From Cunninghamia lanceolata (Eukaryota > Streptophyta > Pinopsida > Cupressales > Cupressaceae): 64,000 bases of DNA. The position numbers and the translations under genes are program-made. How positions within the stretch are numbered: position 1 is the first letter of the stretch; every line of letters starts with the position of its first letter. The notes under the pieces were generated by a model. That model had not been told where the DNA came from. It saw only the letters and a list, made by a program, of their open reading frames with translations, and did no database searches. Positions 43,946 through 54,005 of the stretch are shown one piece after another. The stretch is from positions 11,680,001 to 11,744,000 of the forward strand of contig BSBN01000241.1 of the NCBI GenBank assembly GCA_027924645.1, written 5' to 3'.

Positions 43946-45414
43946 CTTGTTCATTTGCCTAGAGGAAGAAAGGCCATAGGTTGTAAGTGGGTCTTTAAGA
44001 AGAAGTTTGGAGCAAACGGGTCATTAGAGAAGTACAAGGCTAGATTGGTAGCCAAGGGCTACCCCCAGAGAGAGGGAGTTGATTTTGGTGAGATATTATC
44101 TCCTGTTGCTAAATTGACTTCTATTAGATTTCTCTTATCCATTGTTGTAGCTTATGATTGGGAGATTGAGCAAATGGATGTTAAGACTACGTTCTTGCAT
44201 GGAGATCTTGAAGAAGAAATTTATATGTAACAACGTAGGGTTTTGAGGTAAAAGGAAAAGATCATAGGGTTTGCAGGTTAAAGAGGTCTCTTTATGGTCT
44301 GAAATAGTCCCCTAGAATGTGGTATCAAAAGTTTGACTCATTTGTTTTGAAATTGGATTTTGTTAAAAGTGAGGAGGATCACTATGTTTACATTCATTGT
44401 GTTGATGATTCTATACTAATTATTGCTTTGTATGTTGATGACATGTTGTTTTTCAGCAATACTAAGGGTATGGTCAGTGAGATTAAAGCCCAACTTTCAG
44501 GTACATTTGAGATGAAAGATCTTGGTGCTGCAAGGTATAATTTGGGAATGGAGATCAGGGGGGACAGATTTAAGAAAAAGCTTTGGTTGTCACAAAGTAA
44601 GTATGTAAATACTATTTTGCAGAGGTTTAGTTTGCAGGACTATAACCCAGTTAGAGTTCCTTTACCCATTGGTACTAAGCTTTCATTAGATATGTGTTCG
44701 AAGACTGAGGATGATTTTGAGGATATGTCTAATGTGTCATATGCTAGTGTTGTAGGGAGTTTGATGTATGCAATGGTTTCCACTAGACCCGATATTGCCC
44801 AAGCAGTGGGAGTTTTGAGCAAATTTATGTCTAACCCTGGTAGACAGCATTGGAACTATGCAAAGAGGGTGTTTAAATATCTTGTAGGTACTCCTGATCA
44901 TTTTTTGGTTTATTATGGTACTGATAGTGCTGATAAATCTTTGGACATATAGGGTTTTGTTGATGTAGATTAGGCAAGTGACTTAGATAGTCGAAGGTCT
45001 ACTAGTGGCTATGTGTTTACTCTGTTTGGAGGTGCAGTGAGTTGGATGAGTAAGAGGCAGCCCACAGTTGCTTTGTCCACCACAGAAGCAGAGTATATGG
45101 TAGCTACTCATGTCTCTAAGGAGGTAGTTTGGTTGAGGAGACTGTGTATAGGTATTGGTTTTGATTGCAGGATCATTTAGATTGGTTGTGATAGCTAGAG
45201 TGCTATCTGTTTGGCCAAGAATCCCATGTATCATGCTCAGACTAAGCATGTTGATGTTCAGTATCACTTTGTTCGAGAGTTGGTTGCAAATGGAGAGATT
45301 GAGCTGAAAAAGATAGACATTCAGGAGAATGTTGCAGATTCATTGACCAAGCTTGTGAGCACAGAGAAGTTCATGTGGTGCAGAGAGGCCATGGGCCTTG
45401 TTTCTAGTGCCTGA
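43946..45414 (+). pseudogene. Copia reverse transcriptase and RNase H
   Basis: RT begins with GCKWVFKKKFGANGSLEKYK and continues with KARLVAKGYPQREG and MDVKTTFLHGDLEEEIYM. A 1-bp frameshift at about 44230-44236 follows, then the catalytic YVDDML with YVDD at 44431-44442. RNase H follows ([19 protein letters not shown], then STTEAEYMV) and the frame ends GLVSSA at 45414. TAG at 44305 in the GLK-x-SP block lies where CAG is invariant in copia RTs. Further stops are at 44950, 44971, 45178 and 45196. Confidence 0.92.
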
Positions 45415-45461
45415 TTATTTTTCATTTGATTTCCTATGGGTTGATTTACAATGTATAATGT

Positions 45462-45473
45462 CAAGTGGGAGAA
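45462..45473 (+). promoter_or_regulatory. Polypurine tract of copia element
   Basis: AAGTGGGAGAA abuts TGTTGGG at 45474, the 3' LTR start. This is the standard copia plus-strand primer. Confidence 0.85.
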
Positions 45474-46385
45474 TGTTGGGATAAGGTGCCATTAACCTTA
45501 TAAATCCCAATATTGTATTTATTCCATTTATTATTTGTAATTTGTAATTACCCATAAGGGATGTACACGTTTCACTGGTAGTGGTAAAAATTATTTACTA
45601 TCCATGGTAATTATGGAGTTACTGCACAGTAAGTCCCAGAGTTACTGATGGTAGTTACGGGATGTCATTTACTATGGTAAATGGCAATTGGTCAAAGTGG
45701 GGTGCACATGTGGAGGAATAATCTATTTTTAGTCTTATGACGCACGTCATAGATGCTGTAAGAAGGTGTAAGAGATTCTATGACAACTGTAAGTTGTCCT
45801 AAGAATCTATGACACTTATAATAGCATATGATGCGTCATAAGATGTTGTAAGTGGCTATTTTTGGCCCCAAGGTGTTCAATCTTGCATGGGCACATTTTT
45901 CCAAGTGTAGGGTGCATGTATGACAACATTTATGACCCCGTAAGAGCCTATTCTTGGCCATGGACGCCCAAGGTTGTATTCTTGACTCTTGACAAGTGTT
46001 ATGGGCTTGTAAGAAGTCATTTAATGTCTTGAGGTTGTGTAAATTCTATATAAACCATAGCATAGTAGATGAGATGCATATAACAGTTTATAGGTACCCA
46101 GGTTCTGCCAGAGTGAAGGTTGAAGGAAAGAGGAAGTGAATGTATTTGTAATCTCCTTTTGTGAAGATAATACAACTTGGCCTCTTTTCTTGGTGGAGTT
46201 TTTTACCCGCAAGGGTTTTCTCCATGTTAAACACTTGTGTTATGTGCTTCATTCTGCTTCTAGTATATTTATGTATTGTGGGTTTATGTTTTGTTACAAT
46301 ATCCATTGTTAATGCACACTTAAAGATTGCTGAAATTTATTCGAATCAGATTTCCATTGAAGTAATGTTGCTTTCATTACTAAGA
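45474..46385 (+). repeat. 3' LTR of copia element
   Basis: About 912 bp, aligned to the 5' LTR over its length, with TATATAAA at 46047-46054. The last bases are AAGA where the 5' LTR has AACA, so the terminal CA is mutated. Followed by GAAAA, the target duplication. Confidence 0.92.
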
Positions 46386-46390
46386 GAAAA

Positions 46391-46735
46391 GGCTTAGAAA
46401 CTTTCATACAAATGAAATTGGCAGGTGTAAAGCCAGATTCCACAACCTTTGCCAGCATCCTCTCTGCCTGTATCAAAATGGTAAGCTTTGGAACAGGGTA
46501 TGGACATCCATTAAGGCATAATAGGAGGCAGATTTTTGTCAGATATTATAGTTGGAAATGCTCTGATAGGCATATATGAAAAATGTGGAAGCGCAGACAA
46601 GGGACATAAAACCTCCTTGGTTGATCATTATGTGTGCATGGTTGACCTCCTTGCCCATGCTAGACATCTTGAAGACACCCTAAACTTTATCTTTCTTTCT
46701 AAATCCCCAAATTTGCCCTATTCCCACTCACATTG
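46391..46735 (+). pseudogene. PPR fragment, right half of the copia insertion site
   Basis: It continues the interrupted PPR repeat (FIQMKLAGVKPDSTTFASIL), then after frameshifts reaches an E-region fragment (VDHYVCMVDLLAHARHLED) at about 46618-46700. It confirms that the copia element landed in an already repetitive PPR pseudogene. Confidence 0.75.
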
Positions 46736-46740
46736 AAGAC

Positions 46741-47300
46741 CTATGAGCAGGAACAGGGCTAACATTTTTTCTTTCTAAAATCGATCGGATAAAGCCATAT
46801 TGCTAACTTCATTTTTTTTTCAAACAAAATAGACCTTTATCTTAAGGTTACTCATGAACCTTAAGATAAATAATTATTGAAAAAAAATTGTGCATTCCTT
46901 AATGACATGTAAGAGAATTTAATCAACTTCTACTTAAAAACTCTTTAATGTTTCTATCTAATGTAGGTTATTACATTAATAGTGAAAAAGAACATACATG
47001 TACCAAGTAATTTGTGGCACTTAAGGTTATGTAATAGAATTTGCAGTTGATAGTTAAATTGTATAACAATTTTTTTTATGATCTTTACTAACGTTTATTA
47101 GAATTGTTGCATATTTTACATCATTGGAATGACATATTAGCTATAACTTTTTTGAAATTTTATTATGGTATGTGCATTTTGATATGATGTAATATGATTA
47201 TTGTTTCATTTCATATGTTGTAATATTAGATATATAACAGAAAAATAAATTATTGCATGAAATAAATAATAACTTTTCATTTTAAATGTTTTTTTTGCAG
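46741..47300. other. AT-rich region with a 14-bp perfect hairpin
   Basis: No gene. TTTATCTTAAGGTT at 46836-46849 is followed after 7 nt by its exact complement at 46857-46870. The region ends in a T-rich tract plus GCAG at 47300, which looks like a splice acceptor for the next feature. Confidence 0.6.
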
Positions 47301-47513
47301 AACACAGGTCTTCTAGAAGATTAAGATGATCCTCATGATATAGATCCAGATTATGTTGGTTCTCGTATAGATCACATGGCAGAGAATGATGATGATGCGG
47401 ATATAGAAGACACCAAGGCTGATGACGATGATGATGATGACGACAATGATCATGATGATCATGATCATGATGGCGATGATGATGATGAGGCAGTTGCTAG
47501 TAGTAGCCAGTGA
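47301..47513 (+). pseudogene. Terminal-exon-like relic with acidic Asp/His tail
   Basis: After the acceptor-like TTTTTTTTGCAG, one frame runs 70 codons to TGA at 47511 with a single TAA at 47322. It reads DPDYVGSRIDHMAENDDDAD, then a long Asp/His run, ending AVASSSQ. Acidic C-terminal exons of this kind occur in plant transposase-like and nuclear proteins. I cannot assign the family. Confidence 0.35.
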
Positions 47514-47629
47514 CATTCATGATCATATAGACTGCATCATGGATCATTTATGATATATCGTTATGATGCCTCTTTTCATGGTTACTATCATATGTATCAT
47601 TTTTACGACCTGCAATACCATATTATTGA

Positions 47630-47795
47630 GTTGTATCATTTTGACATGTATCATTTTGACTTATATCATTTGGACATGTATCATCTTGACTTGTATCATT
47701 TTGAGTTACATAATTTATCATTTTTACTTATATCATTTGTACATGTATCATTTTGACTTATCTCGACTGTTGGACATGTATCATTTTGACATGTT
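47630..47795 (+). repeat. Minisatellite, 15-bp unit
   Basis: About ten copies of TATCATTTTGACATG or close variants (TTGGAC, TTGACT), with 15- to 17-bp spacing. Translated it would read Tyr-His-Phe-Asp repeats, but there is no reason to think it is coding. The frame over it is a by-product of the 15-bp period. Confidence 0.8.
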
Positions 47796-47820
47796 ATTGA
47801 TCTACTGGGATAATTGAATT

Positions 47821-48175
47821 TCACTTGTTTTAGTTATATATGATGATAATCTTATCAGTATTAACTTGTCAATTTATATATATTGAAAGTGGTCGATGAT
47901 TTTTGGATGGATATTTATTACATATGATGATTTTAATTTACTGCTCAGGATGGATGTTATCAAATTCAATTAAATTATAGGTATTCGACTCACTTGTTTT
48001 AATTATAGATGATGATCATGTTATAATAATTATCTTTTTATTTAATCATATGAGTTAAATAATTAAATTACTTACTCTATAATCATATGAGTTATTTAAG
48101 AGGCATGATATATTTAACTAATTAAATTGAAAGAAAACATATTAAATTAATAAATGTAAGCAAAATAAGAAGCAT
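47821..48175. other. AT-rich, no gene
   Basis: Very AT-rich with repeated AATTAAATTA-type words. Nothing recognised. Confidence 0.5.
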
Positions 48176-48676
48176 TTTTAGAAGCAAAAAAGGAAGCAAC
48201 AGTGGAAGCCAAACTAGAAGCAAACCAGAAGCAATCTTGGAAGCAAAACTTGGTATTATCTAGGAAGCAAAAATAGAAGCAATTCAGGTAGCAAACAAAG
48301 AAGTAATAATGGAAGCAATTTTAGAAGCAACAAAAGATGCAATATAGAAGCCATATTAGAAGCAAAAAAAGATGCAAAAATGGAAGCAAAGCTAGATGCA
48401 ACAAGTGACGTTATATTAGAAGCAAAATTGGAAGCAAAACTAGAAGTAAAACTGGAAGCAAAATTGGAAGCAAAATTGGAAGCATAACTGGAAGCAAAAT
48501 TGGAAGCAAAATCGGAAGCAAACCTGGAAGCAAAACCAGAAGCAAACCTAGAAGCAACACAAGAAGCAAAAGAAGAAGCCAAACTGGAAGCAACAAAATC
48601 TGGTGCTAAATCTGACGCCAAACTGAAATGTAATTTAGTGCCAAGTTTTTCTCTGACAGAAGTGTCCAATTCATGA
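48176..48676 (+). pseudogene. 12-bp repeat frame encoding Glu-Ala-Lys-Leu repeats, upstream of pararetrovirus
   Basis: GAAGCAAAAYTG and variants recur about 30 times between 48176 and 48600. From about 48351 one + frame encodes Glu-Ala-Lys-Leu-type tetrapeptides, helical and strongly charged, with one TAA near 48485. It continues through non-repetitive residues (AKSDAKLKCNLVPSF) to TGA at 48674-48676. That TGA overlaps the ATG at 48673 of the next frame (ATGA). Caulimovirids often have abutting ORFs and a small coiled-coil virion-associated protein upstream, so this may be a decayed viral ORF. A chance repeat is the alternative. The repeat is on both strands open, but the minus frame has no supporting context. 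Confidence 0.4.
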
Positions 48677-48987
48677 ACTTAAATGCACTAAAATCTAGCA
48701 CTATTTTAGGTGCTAATTGCTTGTTCTATTGTAGTGTCATCTCCAATGGGATGAACTTGAAGAAAATCTCTTTATATCCTCCATCCAAACCATCAATACA
48801 CTACACAGGAAAAGTATGGGTAGATGAGCCTAATAACATGGGAAATAGTGCTTCAGTAGCTATGGTTACCATTAAGGAACTTTTAGGTGATTTAGAAGAA
48901 GAAATAAACTATGACACACTTGAAGACATAACTCACATTATTATTGACAAGGATATCATGGAATTAACCCAGGACTTAAGAATATAA
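48673..48987 (+). pseudogene. N-terminal part of the caulimovirid movement region
   Basis: ATG 48673, 104 codons, TAA at 48985. It reads NPLY-like residues (ISLYPPSKPSIHYTGKVWV) and an acidic stretch (LLGDLEEEINYDTLEDI). It directly precedes the long ORF in the neighbouring frame with a few tens of bases between, so it is most likely the start of the same polyprotein, separated by one frameshift. Confidence 0.6.
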
Positions 48988-49012
48988 TTCCTCACTGCTA
49001 CCCATTGTACCC

Positions 49013-52000
49013 TTGCAAATATTATTCCTTGTGGTTCCTCGGATTCCCGCACATGAAATATATAGAGATATTCCTAAAGGATTAGTAGATATGTTAAATA
49101 ATAAGAATGTCGGTTTGAAAGAGTGGTTTGGTTATAAGTCTTCTCAGAACTGTCATGTAGCCGAATTGCAACATGTAGTCCAAGGTGGAAATCAAGGAAA
49201 GCTGAATATTTTCTCTGATGATTTGATTAAGAAATTTAGGAAGAAAGCCTACGAGAATAAGAACAATCCCCAGTTTATGCATCTCTCTTATGTAAGAATT
49301 GGTATATGTGGACACTACCGTAAAGGTTTGCCCATCATAGTTTTAATGATGCTGAAAGATGCAAGGTTTCTGAAACTGTCTCATTCTCTATTAGGAGCCG
49401 GTTTTGACTCAATGGCAAAAGGTCCCATTTTTGTAGACTGTCTCTTAGACTTCCTTGTAAGCCTGAAAGATGAAAATCTTAGGGATGTGTTAGAATATAA
49501 GTTTAACACTATGAATCTATTCATGAAAAAGGATTCAGTTGACCACTCCCTAGTTTTCCTGGTTCATTACCGTTTGTATAATAAGGTCATGCCTCTAATG
49601 ATAAACCCAAAACGGTCACAAGGCTTAGAAGGTCTGTCTACTATATGGACTTCCTCAAGTGATAGCACACAGCTCACTACTCCCAAGATAGTCAGGCATA
49701 GAGACATTAAAATGCCAGAAGAATGGGCATTAGATTTGTGGGATTCTGAAAATCAAGAAGCAGGACATGGATCAACGAGTAGATTGAGAGGAATCTCAAT
49801 TGAAGAACTGGAAGAACAAGTTGTTATAAGATTTGCTGGTAATACTCAGCCAGAGTCTCGAACTACTAACAGAAGTAGTAGTAGTAGGATGTCTACACCA
49901 GTCTTAAGTCAAGAAACTTCATTTGATAATGTAGAACCATATCCACAGCCTGTTAATCCTGCTATCCTGCCAAGATCCCCATCTATCCGTCTGCAACCCC
50001 AAAAGGGTTTTGAAAGTTTGTTTAAAATTCCTTCGGTAAGAAATGTTCCCAAGGTCCAAACACAGTCTGTCCCAAAAGAACAATCTCTAGTTACTTGCAC
50101 ACATAAGAAGTACTCTGAGTTAAGTAATGGTCTTTTCAAGTGTGAAGATTGTTCCTGTGTTTTTCCACCAATAAGTGGAAAGGTCCGAATGATGTCATCA
50201 ACTGTATTTGCCCTACCTGAACAAAGTATTGAAGTAGAGGAAAGTAAGATAGTTGATACCCCAGGTGGAACTTGTACAATCCCTGGTAGAATTCCTCCCT
50301 TCAAGGATTTCATGCTCATAGACAATAATGGTCATTACAAAGTCAACTGTTGGCCAGTGCATGTCTTTCCAATAGGAGGTAATGCCCCTAGTCAAAGTAA
50401 CCTCCTCAATTGGACAAATCTCTGTATGAGAAAAACTATGCTTCTCCTAGAAGACAGAAAGAAATGGGCAGAAATAGAAGCAGTCAAGTCCCAAAAAGCT
50501 CATCTCAGCCATCAGGAAAATTTCCATACTGTAGTCCAATTGCTAGAAAAGTTAGAAAGAAGACTTTCTGAAGAATGGACTAATTCAGTTAAAAAAGAGC
50601 TCTCTGAGCTTAAAGCAAGTTATGATGCCTTCAGGGTTCAAGCTGAGTATGAAAGGAAAGAGCAGTTGAGTGCTACTGAAAAGGCACGTAATGCTCTTAA
50701 GTTAGAAATGGATGTGCTTGGTTCCCAGCTCAATGGAACTGATCTTCATGTAAAGCACAATGGACAGCGCATCTCTCAGATGCATGATGAATTTAATTCT
50801 ATATGTCAATCTAGTTATGAGATTAAAGACTTGATACAATCTGAGTCTGCCAATGTTCAAACTACTGTCAGGAATGAATCTGTAGTCATGCAGAGTCAGT
50901 CAAGTCGTCAGATTGTAAAGATAAAGAACTTCCCAGGAAATTCCAAAGGATACCTGAAAGCTCAATATGAAGGTCCAAGTCTTACCCCAAAGCCTTCATT
51001 AATTGAAGAAACAAAAGTCTATAATCCTCAAACAGGTCTGTATGAAGAAACACCGCCATCTCATGGAACTGTTCAGATGGCCAGAGGATCTGGAAATTCT
51101 CCAAAGGAGAATGACCCTTTTAAAAATATCCAGACATATAAAGCAGACACACCTCCATTGGTAAATTTTGACAAGCTCAAAGTATTGGAAAATACTCGAG
51201 GCATAGATGCTATGCGCTCCTGGATAACTAACTATATGTCAACAAATGCAGATGCTAATGAGAAAGAAGTTATCAAGCAAGCTCTCAATGCTATGACAGG
51301 AACCGCCAAGCATGTTTGGGAAAGATTGGAGGATGACTATAAAGAAAGACTTTTGGATAGTGGAACTGATCAGGTATGTGCCCAACTCCTAAGGCTGTTT
51401 GTGGGAAAAAGGGATGTTATGGAGAAATTGGAATATCAGAAATTCATAAAGAACAAATGTAAAGATCTCCGAAATTTCAAAAAATACTGTAAGCAACAGT
51501 ATGAACATTTCTATCTCTCAGGACATGAGCAGCAGCATGATTTAATGTATACAACTTTTCTTAAAAGTTTTGGTCCTACCATAGGTGAATTCTATCATAA
51601 GAAGATTCTTGAAAATATGGTAGCTGAAGGATTAGAAATGAAAGAAGTAACTTTCCCTCAGTTAGTGCAATTTCTTGAGAAAATAAATTCTGACATTTGT
51701 GATGAAGCAAAAGCTAAAAAGGAGATAAAGCGAGTGCAGCCTATACTGTCAACCACCATCTGCTCCAGGATTAATGATGAAGGAACAGATGCTTGTGAAG
51801 GATGCTTCAAGGGAAAGTCTAAAAAGAAATTCTGGAAAAAGTTCAAAGGATTGGACATCCGAGATAAGAAATTCAAGAAAAAGAAAAAGAAAGGATTCTT
51901 CCAGAAAAAGGATAAGCAAAAGAAAGGAGGCAAGTGGAAGCCAACTTGCTACATCTGCAAAGGAGACCACTTTGCAAATAAATGTCCGGAAAGGAAAAAT

Positions 52001-53548
52001 AAAAAAGGAAGAGGCAAAATGCGAGCTGTAAAGGCTCATGGCATAACAGACGACTATGTCTATATAAATGGTTACCCTTCTGATTCAGAAGACATAGTGA
52101 TCTCTTCTAGTTCTGAAGAATCTTCGGATGAAGATTTTCTTTCTGCAGAAGAAGAAGCCTCTGGAAAAATGAATTTGATATCTGTAGAAAAGCAGCAGAG
52201 TTCAGAAGAAAGTTCTGATGAAAGTTCTGGTAGTGAAATTTCTTTTTACTGCCGCATGATGAGAGGTAACACCAAAAGAGATCTAGATCAAATAGTTGAT
52301 CAGATTGTTCAGATTGAAATACGTCTGAAGGAAATGAATATGGGTCTAGAAACATGGAGAAAACTCACAGCTCAGTTGGAGCAACTCAAGGCCAGAAAGT
52401 TGTATCTTCTACAACAAAGAAATTCAACAGTCAGTCGACCACCTCCAAGATCTTCTGGTTCGAGTTTTCATGAGTCTCATGGATATCGACCTTCCCCATG
52501 GTATCCTCGACCTGCTGAAGCAACTGTCGTAAATCCTCAGCGAAGTTTTTCATCAACTGTACCTCTCCCAAAACGAGGTCTGCTAGAAGCTCCAGCTCCA
52601 GGAAGCATGGCTCGGCGTCTATGGCATCGACAACGAAAAGATTTTCTTCTCAAGGTAATTTCACAAGCTCAAGCTAAAGTATTAGAACTTGAAGAAGAAG
52701 AAAATACTTGTTTAAATGAAGAAGTTGAATCTTCTCCTGAGTTGGATAAGTATATCAATAGGTTTAATTCAGCTGGTTCAATTCAAATAGCATCTCAAGT
52801 TCAGTCTAGAGAAAACCAGTTGTTTTGTGAAGAAAAACCTTACAGCCCCTATTTGCGCCACAGTATTGAAGAAATGCATTCTTCTCCTAGCTCTCCCAGT
52901 AAAGAACAAATTAGGATCCGTCCTAAAGAAGAGCCTTTAGAAGAAGGTGATCCTCTGAGATACCTAAGTGATGAAGCCTTTATAGGATCTCCAGCCAGAG
53001 AAATAGGATCTAGCAGTCGGCTCAATATGGTTAAAAGTTACCAATACTGTCGCAGCGCAAAAATCACATCTATTTGCCCAGCTGCTGTTGTAACAATCCA
53101 TTTCAGAGGAATTCAAGGATATCCTCTAGCCTTCTTAATTGATACAGGTGCAGATCTAAATCTTGCACGAAGAAATGCATTCCCTGAAGATGCCTGGCAG
53201 CAAGGAAAGACTAAAATAACATTTGCCAATCAAGAAATTGAAGGTAGTACGTCTTTCTGCATCGCCCCAGTCCATTTAAGTTTTGAAGACCATCCTACAA
53301 ATGTTCTCTTTGTAGAATATGAAGTTGAAGATTATGATGGTATTCTTGGTAGCAATGCTATTAGGGAATGGGAGCCATTTATCATTGATAAAGAATTTTT
53401 ATCTTTCAAAGGTCTGTATCAATTACCCAGAGTCTATCAATCTCTGTCATTCTCATCCATGAAAAAGGGCTCAACCAAGCGCAAAAAATCTGTAAGTCAA
53501 CCTATCATGAAGAAAATCCACAGCCATCTAATGATTATGAAGATCCCT
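49013..53548 (+). pseudogene. Caulimovirid movement-capsid-protease polyprotein, open for ~1510 codons
   Basis: No ATG at 49013 (TTG); the frame is simply open from here. The movement domain is at residues 85-200 (MHLSYVRIGI, RKGLPIIVLMMLKDARF). A CxH...CxxC zinc-like motif is near 360-385. A coiled-coil stretch is at 475-620, the capsid core near 710-905 (MRSWITNYM, AKHVWERLEDDY), and a Lys-rich stretch with a zinc knuckle CYICKGDHFANKC at 51947-51985. An acidic Ser/Glu region follows (1020-1085). The protease active site FLIDTGADLNLA has its Asp at 53141. The frame crosses into inverted sequence at about 53545 and stops at 53671. The intact length contrasts with all other elements here. Confidence 0.85.
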
Positions 53549-54003
53549 TCAAGGAAAGGGATTGCAACTCCATTGTTCACAACAAGGCTCTGTCCATCTT
53601 TGTTCTCGGACCCTTATAACACGAACCTTACCATGCATTTGTCGATTTTTACCTTCTTCAACTGGACTTGATTCTTCAACGGGATCAAGCTTAATGTTAA
53701 ATCCTTCTCTGGATTCAAAATCTGCAAAGATGTTCTCAACACCTGGTAAATGAACAAAATCAAACTCATACGTGCTGAGAAGCTGTGCCCATCTGAGAAG
53801 ATGACCTCGTGTAACCTTATTCTTGGACTCTTTCCTGAAAAATCCTCTTAAATGCTGAAGATCACTTTTCAACAGAAAACGTTTGTCAGCTATGAACATT
53901 TGGAAAGCTTGAAAAGTATTAACCACAGCAAGAATTTCCTTATGGGTGCTATGATAATTTAATTCAGAATTATGAAATGCTCCTGAGACAGTTCTGACAA
54001 TTT
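53549..54003 (-). pseudogene. Caulimovirid RNase H fragment, inverted relative to the protease
   Basis: The minus-strand frame contains VSGAFHNSELNYHSTHKEIL (about 53985-53930), then FIADKRFLLKSDLQHLRGFF, then LLRWAQLLSTYEFDFVHLPG. These are the second half of the RNase H domain that follows RT in caulimovirid polymerases. Its orientation is opposite to the protease ORF. The RT core that should precede it is not in the window. The fragment starts at a stop near 54000 and ends near 53549. Confidence 0.8.
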
Positions 54004-54005
54004 AT

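Larger units (their letters stand above)
40409..46385 (+). mobile_element. Full-length Ty1/copia LTR retrotransposon with GAAAA target duplication
   Basis: 5' LTR 40409-41318, PBS at 41321, gag-pol 41426-45414, polypurine tract, 3' LTR 45474-46385. GAAAA at 40404-40408 is repeated at 46386-46390. Domain order gag, protease, integrase, RT, RNase H is the copia order. Gag and pol form one continuous frame, as in the Tork/Tnt1-like group. By eye the two LTRs differ at roughly 5 percent of positions. Stops and one frameshift make it inactive. It is inserted in a PPR pseudogene. Confidence 0.95.
48176..54003. other. Endogenous pararetrovirus (Caulimoviridae), rearranged
   Basis: A possible upstream ORF, a movement/capsid/protease polyprotein on the + strand and an RNase H fragment on the minus strand are the parts seen. 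The 30K-type movement domain, zinc-knuckle capsid and DTG protease together identify Caulimoviridae. Similar endogenous viruses have been described from gymnosperms. The RT core is absent. The order is broken by an inversion near 53545 and by the Athila element that follows. No LTR is expected or seen. Integration of such DNA is non-homologous and needs no integrase. Confidence 0.8.

Noticed and set aside
47313..47516. Minus-strand Ile-rich membrane-like frame
   Set aside because: It is the antisense shadow of the GAT-rich acidic exon.
48176..48600. Regular repeat resembling a CRISPR array
   Set aside because: Units are contiguous 12-bp words without unique spacers, and the DNA is plant nuclear.
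48256..48669. Minus-strand frame with Phe-Ala-Ser repeats
   Set aside because: It is the complement of the 12-bp repeat. The + frame has non-repetitive continuation and an ATGA junction; the minus frame has no context.
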